Positions 38,302 through 47,359 of a stretch of DNA of 64,000 bases are shown here, one piece after another (positions within the stretch are counted from its first letter, which is position 1; each line of letters opens with the position of its first letter). The position numbers and the translations under genes were made by a program. The DNA comes from Corynebacterium lemuris (GTDB lineage Bacteria > Actinomycetota > Actinomycetes > Mycobacteriales > Mycobacteriaceae): assembly GCF_024919295.1 (NCBI RefSeq), contig NZ_JANWTC010000001.1, forward strand, positions 434,001-498,000. Direction: 5' to 3'. The notes under the pieces are model-generated. The model made no database searches, was not told the DNA's origin, and saw only the letters and a list, made by a program, of their open reading frames with translations.

Positions 38302-38342
38302 AACAGGAGAGGGGCCCGGCGTCAGCCGGGTCCCTCTCTGTT
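38302..38342 (+). terminator. Terminator-like hairpin after the L,D-transpeptidase gene
   Basis: AACAGGAGAGGGGCCCGGC (38302-38320) pairs with GCCGGGTCCCTCTCTGTT (38325-38342) with one G-T pair and loop GTCA. Long stem, weak T-run. Confidence 0.7.
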
Positions 38343-38417
38343 GTTCCCGGCCTTGCCTGGCAGGGGTGACCTGCAGAGAGACGAAGGTCGGGGCAGGGTT
38401 GTCGGTTCACCGGTTGT

Positions 38418-38446
38418 TTGGTATTTGGGACTCGCGCGTGTAACCT
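38418..38446 (+). promoter_or_regulatory. Candidate promoter of infA
   Basis: TTGGTA (38418-38423), 17 nt, TAACCT (38441-38446) with TG just upstream of the -10. A second, perfect TTGACA (38447-38452) follows, so two starts are possible. Confidence 0.5.
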
Positions 38447-38541
38447 TTGACAATGGTGTATACGCAGTTCGCGTTATGCCACCTTTTTGCAGTGGAAAAC
38501 TAAGGGGCCGGCCCTGGGCCGGCCCCGGGAATGTGGAGGAT

Positions 38542-38760
38542 ATGGCTAAGGAAGGCGCCATCGAGGTTGAGGGTCGCATTGTCGAGCCCCTGCCGAATGC
38601 AATGTTCCGTGTCGAGCTCGACAACGGGCACAAGGTTCTCGCTCACATCAGTGGCAAGATGCGCCAGCACTACATCCGTATCCTGCCCGAGGATCGCGTC
38701 GTTGTGGAGCTGTCTCCGTACGACCTGACCCGCGGACGCATCGTCTACCGCTACAAGTAA
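38542..38760 (+). CDS. infA: Translation initiation factor IF-1
   Basis: 72-residue OB-fold protein that occupies the A site during initiation. [20 protein letters not shown], the [20 protein letters not shown] segment and [20 protein letters not shown] are diagnostic and at exact family length. GTGGAGGAT precedes the ATG. An upstream in-frame frame from 38341 is only leader. rpmJ, which usually follows, is absent. Confidence 0.97.
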   Translation: MAKEGAIEVEGRIVEPLPNAMFRVELDNGHKVLAHISGKMRQHYIRILPEDRVVVELSPYDLTRGRIVYRYK

Positions 38761-38962
38761 AGCAAACCGCCTCCCTACTCCACGGCATTCGCCGCGGGGT
38801 TGCTCAACGCCGCCCCTGCGAGTGTCACACTCACCTTCGGCCACGGTGGCTGGAGCCCCACGAATCACGGTCCATCGCCCGGTCATCGGTCCGGGAAAAG
38901 CACCGTCTGGTGGGGATGAGTAGGGAGAAAACCACCGTAACAACCCGAAAGGTACGTACCAC
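38761..38962 (+). other. Structured infA-rpsM leader
   Basis: 202 nt without a gene; rpmJ (L36) is not encoded here. CTCCCTACTC (38771-38780) and GAGTAGGGAG (38918-38927) are perfectly complementary over 10 bp and enclose smaller inverted repeats such as GCCACGGTGGC. A multi-branch RNA ahead of the S13-S11-S4 genes is likely; S4-type autoregulation is a hypothesis. Confidence 0.5.
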
Positions 38963-39331
38963 ATGGCACGTCTTGCTGGTGTTGACCTCCCGCGCAACAA
39001 GCGCATGGAGGTTGCACTCACTTACATCTACGGCATCGGCCCCGCCCGTGCCGCCAAGCTTCTCGAGGAGACCGGCGTCTCTCCCGACCTGCGCACCGAC
39101 AACCTGACCGATGATCAGGTTGCGGCTCTCCGTGACGTCATCGAAAACTCCTGGAAGGTCGAGGGTGACCTCCGCCGCGAGGTTCAGGCTGACATCCGTC
39201 GCAAGATTGAGATCGGCTCCTACCAGGGCCTGCGCCACCGTCGTGGCCTGCCCGTCCGGGGCCAGCGCACCAAGACCAACGCACGTACGCGTAAGGGTCC
39301 GAAGAAGACGATCGCCGGAAAGAAGAAGTAG
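38963..39331 (+). CDS. rpsM: 30S ribosomal protein S13
   Basis: 122-residue S13 of the 30S head, contacting the P-site tRNA and L5. [20 protein letters not shown], the [18 protein letters not shown] helix-two-turn-helix, and the basic C-terminus [20 protein letters not shown] are diagnostic. Begins the alpha-operon part; rpsK follows after 3 nt. Confidence 0.97.
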   Translation: MARLAGVDLPRNKRMEVALTYIYGIGPARAAKLLEETGVSPDLRTDNLTDDQVAALRDVIENSWKVEGDLRREVQADIRRKIEIGSYQGLRHRRGLPVRGQRTKTNARTRKGPKKTIAGKKK

Positions 39332-39334
39332 AAT

Positions 39335-39739
39335 ATGCCTCCGAAGACTCGCTCTGGCGCACGCCGTACCGGCCGTCGCGTCGTAAAGAAGAATGTGGCC
39401 CAGGGCCACGCCTACATCAAGTCCACCTTCAACAACACCATCGTGTCCATCACCGACACCACCGGTGCTGTCGTGTCCTGGGCATCCTCCGGCCACGTCG
39501 GGTTCAAGGGCTCCCGTAAGTCCACCCCGTTCGCCGCGCAGATGGCCGCCGAGAACGCTGCCCGCAAGGCAATGGACCACGGCATGAAGAAGGTCGACGT
39601 GTTCGTCAAGGGCCCGGGTTCGGGCCGCGAGACCGCAATCCGTTCCCTCCAGGCCGCCGGCCTTGAGGTGTCCTCCATCTCGGACGTGACCCCCCAGCCG
39701 CACAACGGCTGCCGTCCGGCCAAGCGTCGTCGCGTCTAA
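39335..39739 (+). CDS. rpsK: 30S ribosomal protein S11
   Basis: 134-residue S11 of the platform. The N-terminus is basic ([20 protein letters not shown]); [20 protein letters not shown] and [18 protein letters not shown] are diagnostic. Starts 3 nt after rpsM and lies 21 nt before rpsD. Confidence 0.97.
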   Translation: MPPKTRSGARRTGRRVVKKNVAQGHAYIKSTFNNTIVSITDTTGAVVSWASSGHVGFKGSRKSTPFAAQMAAENAARKAMDHGMKKVDVFVKGPGSGRETAIRSLQAAGLEVSSISDVTPQPHNGCRPAKRRRV

Positions 39740-39760
39740 GAAAGGAAGAGGTAAGCAGAT

Positions 39761-40366
39761 ATGGCTCGTTATACCGGTCCTGTAACCCGTAAGTCCCGCC
39801 GCCTCCGCGTCGACCTTGTCGGCGGAGACATGGCGTTTGAGCGTCGCCCCTACCCCCCGGGTCAGGCTGGCCGCGCCCGCATCAAGGAGTCCGAGTACCT
39901 CCTGCAGCTGCAGGAGAAGCAGAAGGCTCGTTTCACCTACGGCGTGATGGAGAAGCAGTTCCGTCGCTACTACGCCGAGGCCAACCGTCGCCCGGGTAAG
40001 ACCGGTGACAACCTGGTCATCCTCCTGGAGTCCCGCCTCGACAACGTCGTCTACCGTGCCGGACTGGCCAAGACCCGTCGTCAGGCCCGCCAGCTGGTGT
40101 CCCACGGCCACTTCCTGGTCAACGGCAAGAAGGTCAACGTCCCGTCCTACCAGGTGTCGCAGTACGACATCATCGACGTGCGTGACAAGTCCCGCCAGAT
40201 GATCTGGTTCGAGGAGGCACAGGACTCCCTCATCGACGCCGTTGTCCCGGCCTGGCTGCAGGTCGTTCCGTCCACCCTGCGCACCCTCGTGCACCAGCTG
40301 CCCGAGCGCGCCCAGATCGACGTTCCGCTGCAGGAGCAGCTCATCGTCGAGTTCTACTCGAAGTAA
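39761..40366 (+). CDS. rpsD: 30S ribosomal protein S4
   Basis: 201-residue S4, a primary assembly protein and, in many bacteria, the repressor of its own operon. ARYTGPVTRKSRRLRVDLVG, RRYYAEANRRPGKTGDNLVI and the S4 RNA-binding domain (RRQARQLVSHGHFLVNGKKV) are intact. It has no N-terminal zinc cysteines, as in the C-minus form. A 12-bp hairpin follows before rpoA. Confidence 0.97.
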   Translation: MARYTGPVTRKSRRLRVDLVGGDMAFERRPYPPGQAGRARIKESEYLLQLQEKQKARFTYGVMEKQFRRYYAEANRRPGKTGDNLVILLESRLDNVVYRAGLAKTRRQARQLVSHGHFLVNGKKVNVPSYQVSQYDIIDVRDKSRQMIWFEEAQDSLIDAVVPAWLQVVPSTLRTLVHQLPERAQIDVPLQEQLIVEFYSK

Positions 40367-40372
40367 TTCTTC

Positions 40373-40400
40373 ACCCGGACCGGCACACGCCGGTCCGGGT
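40373..40400 (+). terminator. Hairpin between rpsD and rpoA (attenuator)
   Basis: ACCCGGACCGGC (40373-40384) pairs perfectly with GCCGGTCCGGGT (40389-40400), loop ACAC. TGGAATCCTC follows with no T-run, so this probably tunes rpoA transcription instead of ending it. Confidence 0.55.
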
Positions 40401-40473
40401 TGGAATCCTCTCAACTGCAATCCTCATTTTCTTCAACGACGTCAAATAGCGGGCGTCGACAAAGGAGAGTCTC

Positions 40474-41499
40474 ATGCTCATTTCCCAGCGTCCTGTGCTC
40501 ACCGAGGAGTACATCGATTCCGCTCGTTCCCGGTTCGTCATTGAGCCGCTCGAGCCCGGTTTCGGCTACACCCTCGGCAACTCGCTGCGCCGTACCCTGC
40601 TGTCGTCCATCCCGGGCGCAGCCGTCACCTCCGTCAAGATCGATGGTGTGCTCCACGAGTTCACCACGATCAACGGTGTGAAGGAGGATGTCTCCGAGAT
40701 CATCCTCAACATCAAGGGTCTGGTCCTGTCCTCCGACTCCGACGAGCCGGTGGTCATGTACCTGAGCAAGGAAGGCCCGGGAGAGGTCACCGCCGGCGAC
40801 ATCCAGCCGCCGGCCGGTGTGGAGATCCATAACCCGGAGATGCACATCGCGACCCTCAATGAGCAGGCGCGTCTGGACATCGAGCTGATCGTGGAGCGTG
40901 GCCGCGGCTACGTTCCGGCGTCCATCACCGCCGGCGGCGGAGACATCGGCCGGATCCCGGTCGACCAGATCTACTCCCCGGTGCTGAAGGTCACCTACAA
41001 GGTCGAGGCCACCCGTGTCGAGCAGCGCACGGACTTCGACAAGCTGATCATCGACGTCGAGACCAAGAACTCCATCACCGCCCGCGACGCAGTCGCCTCC
41101 GCAGGCAAGACCCTCGTCGAGCTCTTCGGCCTCGCCCGTGAGCTCAACACCGCCGCCGAAGGCATTGAGATCGGACCCTCCCCGCAGGAGACCGAGTACA
41201 TCGCCGCCTACGGTATGCCGATCGAGGACCTGAACTTCTCTGTCCGTTCGTACAACTGCCTGAAGCGTCAGGAGATCCACACCGTCGGTGAGCTCGCAGA
41301 GTGCACCGAGTCTGATCTGCTGGACATCCGCAACTTCGGTCAGAAGTCCATAAACGAAGTGAAGATCAAGCTCGCCGGCCTGGGTCTGACCCTGAAGGAC
41401 GCCCCCGAGGATTTCGATCCCTCCACCCTGGAGGGCTACGACGCCGAGACCGGCGACTTCGTCGACAACGACGGAGACGCAGCCGAGGATTCCGAGTAG
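40474..41499 (+). CDS. rpoA: DNA-directed RNA polymerase alpha subunit
   Basis: 341-residue alpha subunit. The N-terminal dimerisation domain shows [20 protein letters not shown] and [20 protein letters not shown]; a linker leads to the C-terminal domain ([20 protein letters not shown], then [20 protein letters not shown]) that binds UP elements and regulators. The tail is acidic ([16 protein letters not shown]). ATG 40474 has AAAGGAGAG upstream. Confidence 0.98.
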   Translation: MLISQRPVLTEEYIDSARSRFVIEPLEPGFGYTLGNSLRRTLLSSIPGAAVTSVKIDGVLHEFTTINGVKEDVSEIILNIKGLVLSSDSDEPVVMYLSKEGPGEVTAGDIQPPAGVEIHNPEMHIATLNEQARLDIELIVERGRGYVPASITAGGGDIGRIPVDQIYSPVLKVTYKVEATRVEQRTDFDKLIIDVETKNSITARDAVASAGKTLVELFGLARELNTAAEGIEIGPSPQETEYIAAYGMPIEDLNFSVRSYNCLKRQEIHTVGELAECTESDLLDIRNFGQKSINEVKIKLAGLGLTLKDAPEDFDPSTLEGYDAETGDFVDNDGDAAEDSE

Positions 41500-41573
41500 C
41501 ACGCCCAACCGGGCCCCGGCACTGACGCCGGGCGCCCACGCGCTCAACACACACGTACCCGAGGAGTACCAAC

Positions 41574-42161
41574 ATGCCTACCCCCAAGAAGGGCACCCGT
41601 CTCGGCGGCGGCGCAAGCAACCAGAAGAAGATCCTCTCTAACCTGGCTGCCGCGCTGTTCGAGCACGGTGCTATCAAGACCACCGACGCGAAGGCCAAGA
41701 CCCTGCGTCCCTACGTGGAGAAGCTGATCACCAAGGCCAAGGACGGTTCCGTCAACGCCCGCCGCCAGGTGCTCGCCGATGTCCCGCAGAAGGACGTCGT
41801 GGCCTACCTCTTCAACGAGCTGGCCCCGAAGTTCGAGAACCGTGATGGTGGCTACACCCGCATCATCAAGCTCGAGAACCGCGCCGGCGACAACGCCCCG
41901 ATGTCCCAGATCTCCCTCGTTCTCGAGGAGACCGTGAGCTCCGAGGCTTCCCGCGCCACCCGCGCGGCAGCCTCCAAGAAGGCCGCTGAGGAAGCGGCCG
42001 AGGAGACCCCGGCTGAGAACGTCGAGGTCAATGCCGAGGAGACCGCCGCAGATCCGACCGAGCCCGCTGAGGGCGACGTCTCTGCTGAGGCTCCGGCCCA
42101 GGAGGGCTCCGTTGCCGAGGCCGAGGCCGAGGTCAAGTCCGAGGAGACCGAGAACAAGTAG
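41574..42161 (+). CDS. rplQ: 50S ribosomal protein L17 with acidic C-terminal extension
   Basis: 195 residues. The first ~125 residues are canonical L17 ([48 protein letters not shown]-like [17 protein letters not shown]). The last ~60 are an Ala/Glu-rich, acidic, low-complexity tail ([20 protein letters not shown]) absent from E. coli L17; shorter tails occur in related actinobacteria. ATG follows CGAGGAGTACCAAC. A good terminator ends the alpha operon. Confidence 0.96.
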   Translation: MPTPKKGTRLGGGASNQKKILSNLAAALFEHGAIKTTDAKAKTLRPYVEKLITKAKDGSVNARRQVLADVPQKDVVAYLFNELAPKFENRDGGYTRIIKLENRAGDNAPMSQISLVLEETVSSEASRATRAAASKKAAEEAAEETPAENVEVNAEETAADPTEPAEGDVSAEAPAQEGSVAEAEAEVKSEETENK

Positions 42162-42185
42162 TTCGCGGTCCCATCCGGCACCACC

Positions 42186-42233
42186 GCAGCGCCCCTTCCC
42201 CCGCATCAGCGGGAGGAGGGGCGCTGCGCCTTT
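42186..42233 (+). terminator. Terminator after rplQ
   Basis: GCAGCGCCCCTTCCCCCGC (from 42186) pairs with GCGGGAGGAGGGGCGCTGC (to 42227) with one wobble and one mismatch; loop ATCA; followed by GCCTTTCC. Confidence 0.75.
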
Positions 42234-42267
42234 CCCCCTCCCGCGGCCGGTAACCTTGGTTCCCATC

Positions 42268-43128
42268 ATGGACACTGATCTCATCCGCCTCCGGCTCGAC
42301 CTGACCTACGACGGCACCGACTTCCACGGCTGGGCCCGCCAGAAGGCCCAGGAGGGTGCCCCGCCGCTGCGCACCGTGCAGGGGGTGCTGGAGGAGGCGT
42401 TGTCGCTGATCCTGCGTATCGACGCCGTCCTCACCGTCGCCGGCCGCACCGACGCCGGTGTGCACGCCGCCGGGCAGGTGGCTCATCTCGATGTGCCGGC
42501 GGACCGGTTGCAGCAGCGCACCATCGACGGGGACCCCATGCGGTTGGTCCGCCGACTGGCGCGCCTGTTGCCCGACGATGTCCGCGTCCACGCCATCACC
42601 TTCGCCCCCGATGGTTTCGACGCCCGGTTCGCAGCGCTGCGCCGCCATTACGTCTATCGGCTGACCACCCACCCCCGGGGTCCGCTGCCCACCCGCGCCC
42701 GGGACACGGCGCACTGGCCGAAACCGGTGTACATCGGGGCCATGCAGGCGTCCGCCGATGTGCTGGTGGGTCTGCATGATTTCGCCGCCTTCTGCAAGGC
42801 CCGGCCGCACGCCACCACTATCCGGGAACTACAGGCTTTTAACTGGCACGACGTCTCCACTCCTCTGGAGCCGCAGCTCTATGAGGCGCACGTGAGCGCG
42901 GACGCGTTCTGCTGGAACATGGTGCGCTCCCTGGTGGGGACGTGCCTGACGGTGGGGGAGGGGCGTCGGGAAGCGGAGCTGCCTGGGCAGCTGCTGCAGG
43001 AGAATGAGCGCTCGCCCATCATCCCCCTGGCCCCGGCGAGGGGGCTGAGCCTCGTCGGCGTGGACTACCCGGCCGATGATGAGCTGGCCGGGCGAGCGCA
43101 CATCACCCGTGACAGGCGTAAGCTCTAG
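42268..43128 (+). CDS. truA: tRNA pseudouridine(38-40) synthase
   Basis: 286-residue enzyme that isomerises uridines 38-40 in the anticodon stem-loop. [16 protein letters not shown] opens it, the catalytic Asp lies in [20 protein letters not shown], and RHYVYRL plus [19 protein letters not shown] are conserved. An insertion with [14 protein letters not shown] is normal. ATG 42268 is 11 nt after TAACCT with no ribosome site. Codon use is less biased than in the ribosomal genes. Its position before the ESX locus parallels truA beside ESX-4 in mycobacteria. Confidence 0.95.
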   Translation: MDTDLIRLRLDLTYDGTDFHGWARQKAQEGAPPLRTVQGVLEEALSLILRIDAVLTVAGRTDAGVHAAGQVAHLDVPADRLQQRTIDGDPMRLVRRLARLLPDDVRVHAITFAPDGFDARFAALRRHYVYRLTTHPRGPLPTRARDTAHWPKPVYIGAMQASADVLVGLHDFAAFCKARPHATTIRELQAFNWHDVSTPLEPQLYEAHVSADAFCWNMVRSLVGTCLTVGEGRREAELPGQLLQENERSPIIPLAPARGLSLVGVDYPADDELAGRAHITRDRRKL

Positions 43129-43229
43129 GAGTTTGATGCCACTTGGGTGAGTCCGTGGGGGACCTGTGAAGGCGTGAGTTGTAGACTCAGGCTTTGTTTG
43201 AACGGTCTGTGCCGTGAGTTGGTCCTAAT

Positions 43230-45572
43230 ATGAGGCCGGAAAGGCTGGTGTCTGGGGTGGAGATGTTCCCGCTGGTGCTCGTCGCAGCCCTGGTGTTCAG
43301 CGTGCCGGGTGCGATCCTGGGCTGGGTGTCGGGACTGAGGTTGCCGTGGGCGGTCGCCTCCTCGGTACCGGTGAGCTTCGGTATCTTCGGGCTGGGAGCG
43401 TGGGTCCTCGGCCAGACGGAGATCCGTTACACGTGGGGGACGTTCCTGGCGTTCTGGCTGGCGGTCCTCGTGCTGGCCGCCCTGTGGCGGGGGGCTTTCC
43501 TGCTGCTGGGCCGGCGCCGCGCGCGCCGCGCCACCACCCCTGTGGCGGACACCGGTGGGGATGAACCCCCGGAGGACCCGGAGACCACCGGGCGACGCCC
43601 GCGGCGCTCCCGCCGGGGTGGCCTGCTCGATCCGGCGTGGCTGCTGCCGGCTGCCGGCGCACTGACCGGGATGTGGCTGTTCATCGACCGCGGCCTGGAG
43701 TTCTTCCGGGACGTGCCAGGTGAGCTGGAGAACATCGTCCAGGGTTGGGACGTGCACTGGCATGCCTCGATGGTGCGCTGGTTCATGGATGAAGGCATCG
43801 CGGATCCCACCCGGCAGGGCGAGCTGCGCAACATCGAGACCGGCAACGACATGTACTACCCCTCGGCGTGGCACGTCGGTGCGGGACTGGTCGGCGAGGC
43901 CGCGGACATCAGCCCGATTGCCGCATTGAACCTCACCAGCATCGTCCTGCCGGGCATGCTGCTGCCGTTGTCGGTGGCGATGATCGCGTGGAAGATGGTG
44001 GGCCGCGGTGGCCTGACCGCCCAGCTGGCGGCAGGCATCGGCGGCATCGCCGTCTTCGCCTCCCCGGTGCTCATGTGGATCGGCTATTACGTCGGTGCCT
44101 GGCCCTACCTGGCGGCGGTGGCGGCCTCGGGTGTGGTCATGGCGCTGTTCATGCATGTGCCCTACCGGCCGGTGGCGGCCTTCGCGGCGATGCTCTCGCT
44201 GGCGGGCATGGTGCAGCTCCACCCCTCGGCGGTGACCATCGTCGTGTTGGCGCTTGCACTGTGGTGGCTGCTGTATCTGCTGTGGGCGCCCTCCCGGACG
44301 GCGGCGCCCCTCGGCGGGAAGGTGCTGGTGCGCCTGCAGGACGTCGGCTGGTTGGCGCTGGCCGGTGGTGTGGGCACCGCGATTCTGGTGCCGCAGCTGC
44401 TCAGCGGCACCAGCGAGGGGGAGGAGGTCTCGTCCTTCACCGCCTTCGAGGACGTCACCCGTGCCGAGTCGTGGGCGAAGGCCTTCGAGATGCAGACCCG
44501 CCACACGGACATGTTCCCGGACTTCAACCAGACGCCGCTGCTGTGGCTGGCCGGCATCGGCGGTGTGGCGTTGATCCTGTGGCGCCGTAACCTGTGGGCC
44601 CCGCTGTTCTGGTTCGTCTCCGCGGCGATGACGGCCAACTCCCTCAGGCTCTTCGGGGAGCCGTGGGGCGACTGGCTCAACATCATCGGCAATCTGCACT
44701 ACGCCACGGCACATCGTCTGGTCATGCCGGTGGCCATGTTCACCTTCGCCGCCGCGGGAGTCGGCCTGGCGGTACTCATCCGTCTCATCAGCCTGGCGCC
44801 ACTGCGGATGAACGGCACATGGACGCGGGTCTCGGTTGCCGTGTCCGTCATCCTGGGTATCGGGGCCGGCTACGGTACCGCGGTGTGGGCGACCCGCGAC
44901 TCCGTCATGGAGGGGGCGGAGTGGTCGATCAACGCCCCGCGCCACGATGACCGTATGGTCAATGCCGCAGACATCCGAGCCTTCGAGTGGTTGGCGCAGC
45001 AGCCGCACGCCTATGAGGGTGCCATCTTCGGTGAACCCGCTGACGGCCACGGCTGGATGTACGCCTACAACGGTCTGCCCTCGGTCATGCGCCACTATCT
45101 GTGGCCCAACGTCGACCGGGCCTCGGCCACGGATCTGCTCTACTGGCACCCCAACCTCCTCGGGGTGGGCAACCACGGTGACCCGGAGCAGATCAACAAC
45201 GTGGACAAGGCCGCCCGGGAGCTGGGCGTGAACTTCTACTTCGTCTCCCCGTGGAGCTTCTGGGGTTTCCAGGAGCCGCGTTTCGAGATGATCGACGGGC
45301 TCTGGGAGACCCCGGGGGTCACCCCCGTGTACCGGGACCAGAACGTCGCTGTTTTCGCCGTCAACCAGGCCTTCACTGATGCGGAGCTGGAGCAGATGCG
45401 GGAGCCGGGCAACTCCCCGGAGGAGCTGCCGCCGCTGCTTCTCGACGCCGGGGGCGACCCCGTCTTCCACCGGCCCAGCAAGCCGGACCAGGGTGGGGAG
45501 GATGCCCTGGCGACCCCGGGTAACCCCGCGACGGATCCCGCTCCGGTTGAGATCCCCGCGACCCGGCCTTAG
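43230..45572 (+). CDS. Large multi-pass membrane protein (DUF6541-like, glycosyltransferase-C-type)
   Basis: 780 residues with about 12-13 hydrophobic segments in the first two thirds and an extracytoplasmic C-terminal domain. Luminal-loop features such as VQGWDVHWHASMVRWFMDEG and the C-terminal FFVSPWSFWGFQEPRF-like region resemble DUF6541/GT-C fold membrane glycosyltransferases of actinobacteria, which act on cell-wall polyprenyl-linked sugars; this function is inferred. A cytoplasmic Pro/Arg loop (RRRARRATTPVAD) separates TM 3 and 4. The start is uncertain: ATG 43230 lies inside a TAATAT box, and ATG 43263 is an alternative. Confidence 0.7.
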   Translation: MRPERLVSGVEMFPLVLVAALVFSVPGAILGWVSGLRLPWAVASSVPVSFGIFGLGAWVLGQTEIRYTWGTFLAFWLAVLVLAALWRGAFLLLGRRRARRATTPVADTGGDEPPEDPETTGRRPRRSRRGGLLDPAWLLPAAGALTGMWLFIDRGLEFFRDVPGELENIVQGWDVHWHASMVRWFMDEGIADPTRQGELRNIETGNDMYYPSAWHVGAGLVGEAADISPIAALNLTSIVLPGMLLPLSVAMIAWKMVGRGGLTAQLAAGIGGIAVFASPVLMWIGYYVGAWPYLAAVAASGVVMALFMHVPYRPVAAFAAMLSLAGMVQLHPSAVTIVVLALALWWLLYLLWAPSRTAAPLGGKVLVRLQDVGWLALAGGVGTAILVPQLLSGTSEGEEVSSFTAFEDVTRAESWAKAFEMQTRHTDMFPDFNQTPLLWLAGIGGVALILWRRNLWAPLFWFVSAAMTANSLRLFGEPWGDWLNIIGNLHYATAHRLVMPVAMFTFAAAGVGLAVLIRLISLAPLRMNGTWTRVSVAVSVILGIGAGYGTAVWATRDSVMEGAEWSINAPRHDDRMVNAADIRAFEWLAQQPHAYEGAIFGEPADGHGWMYAYNGLPSVMRHYLWPNVDRASATDLLYWHPNLLGVGNHGDPEQINNVDKAARELGVNFYFVSPWSFWGFQEPRFEMIDGLWETPGVTPVYRDQNVAVFAVNQAFTDAELEQMREPGNSPEELPPLLLDAGGDPVFHRPSKPDQGGEDALATPGNPATDPAPVEIPATRP

Positions 45573-45583
45573 TCTGACGGCGG

Positions 45584-45589
45584 TATAAC
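45584..45589 (+). promoter_or_regulatory. -10 element upstream of eccB inside an inverted repeat
   Basis: TATAAC is flanked by GACGGCGG and CCGCCCGTC, an imperfect inverted repeat centred on the -10. It would give a leader of about 35 nt before the ribosome site of eccB. The -35 is unclear, so a regulator binding the repeat is possible. Confidence 0.45.
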
Positions 45590-45630
45590 CCGCCCGTCAC
45601 GGGGTGTTGAGTCATCAAGGGGGAGATGAC

Positions 45631-46869
45631 ATGAGTTCCACAGTGCTGCCCACTACCCGGGCGCAGGTGACCGGACACCGGTTCCTGCGCCGCCGGGTCG
45701 AACACGGTCTGGTCTTCGGTGACATCCGGATGATCCATGACCCGTTGGCCGCCCGCCACCGGGCGATGCTCTTCGGCCTGGTGGCCACCGTCCTCATCGC
45801 CGTGGGCGCGGGTCTGCTCGCCTGGCTGCGGCCGGCGGCGGACCCGGGGGACGCACCCATCCTGCAGACCTCCGAGGGCGCGTTGTTCGTGCGTGTCGAC
45901 GACCGCGTCCACCCCGTGGCCAACCTCGCCTCCGCCCGGCTCATCGCCGGGGAACCGGCGGAACCCGCCCGCATCGGCGCAGAGCTGCTGGCCGCCACCG
46001 ACCGGGGTGTGCCCCTGGGCATCCACCCCGCCCCGCTGGTCCTGGGTGGGGAACCGGCCGGTGAGCTGGTCTGGTCCGCCTGCCACCGCCCGGATTCGGG
46101 CACCGTCACCGTCGCGGTGGGGGATCACGTCACTCCGCTCGGCGGCCACCGGGGTGTGCTGGCCACCGCGGCGGGTGTGGAGTGGCTGCTCACCACCGCC
46201 GGGCGCAGGCAGCTGCCGGATCCGGTGACAGAGGAGGGGCGCATCATCCGCCGGGCCCTGGGGATCAGTGCGGACACCCCGCGCTGGGAACCTCCCGTGG
46301 AGGTGCTCAACGCCGCGGCAGAACTGGAGCCGCCGCGCCTGCCGGACCCGCTGCCGGGCGAGATCCTCGACACCGGTGCCGGCCGGTGGGCCCGGGTGCC
46401 GGGCGGGATCGCCCCTGTGAGCGGCACCCAGGCAGAGATGCTGGCGGACGCCGGGGTGCCGGTGCGCAGCGTGCCCCGTGCAGAACTTTCCGCCCACCCG
46501 GACGCGGAGTTCCACCTGTCCCTTCCGGAGGTGGCTCCGTTGTGGCTCGACCCGGCGCAACTTGCGGTGTGCGCCACCGACGCGGGGAAGGTGACCACCC
46601 TGCGGCCCGGTGAGCACCGTCCCGTGACGCTGTCGGGGGAGGGGACGGCCGCCGAGTTCCTCAGCAGCCTGCCCGCGGCGGTGGCGGTGGACACCGGCAA
46701 CAGCCTCCACGTCATTGACACCACCGGGCTGCGTCACCCCGTGCCTCACGCTGCTGACCTGCAGTCGCTGGGTCTCGGTGCGCCGGTCGCGGCACCCTGG
46801 CCGGTGATCCGGTTGCTTCCGGAGGGCGCTCCGTTGAACGCGGCGACCGCCGTGGGGGCAGCCTACTGA
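45631..46869 (+). CDS. eccB: Type VII secretion protein EccB (ESX-4-like)
   Basis: 412 residues. The N-terminal cytoplasmic segment (TRAQVTGHRFLRRRVEHGLV, FGDIRMIHDPLAARHRAM) is the EccB signature, followed by one membrane helix (LFGLVATVLIAVGAGLLAWL) and a large periplasmic domain. Two Cys residues (WSACHRP and LAVCATD) may form the conserved disulfide. ATG 45631 has AAGGGGGAG upstream, which rules out the longer frame from 45604. EccB is a core ring component of the inner-membrane ESX complex. Confidence 0.9.
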   Translation: MSSTVLPTTRAQVTGHRFLRRRVEHGLVFGDIRMIHDPLAARHRAMLFGLVATVLIAVGAGLLAWLRPAADPGDAPILQTSEGALFVRVDDRVHPVANLASARLIAGEPAEPARIGAELLAATDRGVPLGIHPAPLVLGGEPAGELVWSACHRPDSGTVTVAVGDHVTPLGGHRGVLATAAGVEWLLTTAGRRQLPDPVTEEGRIIRRALGISADTPRWEPPVEVLNAAAELEPPRLPDPLPGEILDTGAGRWARVPGGIAPVSGTQAEMLADAGVPVRSVPRAELSAHPDAEFHLSLPEVAPLWLDPAQLAVCATDAGKVTTLRPGEHRPVTLSGEGTAAEFLSSLPAAVAVDTGNSLHVIDTTGLRHPVPHAADLQSLGLGAPVAAPWPVIRLLPEGAPLNAATAVGAAY

Positions 46870-46882
46870 GATCCGCACAGGT

Positions 46883-47359
46883 ATGACCATAGGTCGGGAA
46901 CCGGCTGCTGTTCCCGTTCGTTATGTACGCATGGCTTCTATGCGACAGATGGTCTCCTACCGGGTGGACAGACTCGCGCACACCCACACGAAGGCCAAGG
47001 ACGGCCGCTACGGCTACCTCGTGCGGCCACTCACGCTCATCCTCGGTTGGTCCGTGCTGATCATCGGCCTGATCACCATCCCCCTGCCCGGCCAGGGCTG
47101 GCTGACCACCTTCATCGGCGTGGGCATCCTCTCCCTGGAACAGGAATGGGCCCGACGCCTCCTCGGTTACGGGGTGCGTCTCTATGACCGGTTCCACTTC
47201 TGGTTCAACCGTCAGCCGCAGCTCTTCCGGATCCTCGCCACCACAGCCCTGATCGTCCTCATCTGGGTGGTCTTCTTCGGTGTCACCTGGGGTGCCTGGC
47301 GGATGGGCAACCTCGACTTCCTCACCCCCTACGCGCACCGGATCGGCCTGGTGCGCTGA
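46883..47359 (+). CDS. TIGR02611/PGPGW-type membrane protein
   Basis: 158 residues with membrane segments in YLVRPLTLILGWSVLIIG and FRILATTALIVLIWVVFFGV. The loop IPLPGQGWLTTFIGVGILSL followed by EQEWARRLL is the PGPGW/TIGR02611 signature of small actinobacterial membrane proteins of unknown role. Internal ATGs at 46931 and 46940 are plausible starts, since the first ~18 residues are poorly typical. Insertion between eccB and mycP suggests co-expression, not necessarily a role in secretion. Confidence 0.75.
   Translation: MTIGREPAAVPVRYVRMASMRQMVSYRVDRLAHTHTKAKDGRYGYLVRPLTLILGWSVLIIGLITIPLPGQGWLTTFIGVGILSLEQEWARRLLGYGVRLYDRFHFWFNRQPQLFRILATTALIVLIWVVFFGVTWGAWRMGNLDFLTPYAHRIGLVR

Noticed and set aside
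43125..45470. 781-codon minus-strand frame antisense to the DUF6541-like gene
   Set aside because: Composition is that of a shadow frame (His/Arg/Gln/Pro-rich), while the plus-strand frame has well-formed membrane segments.
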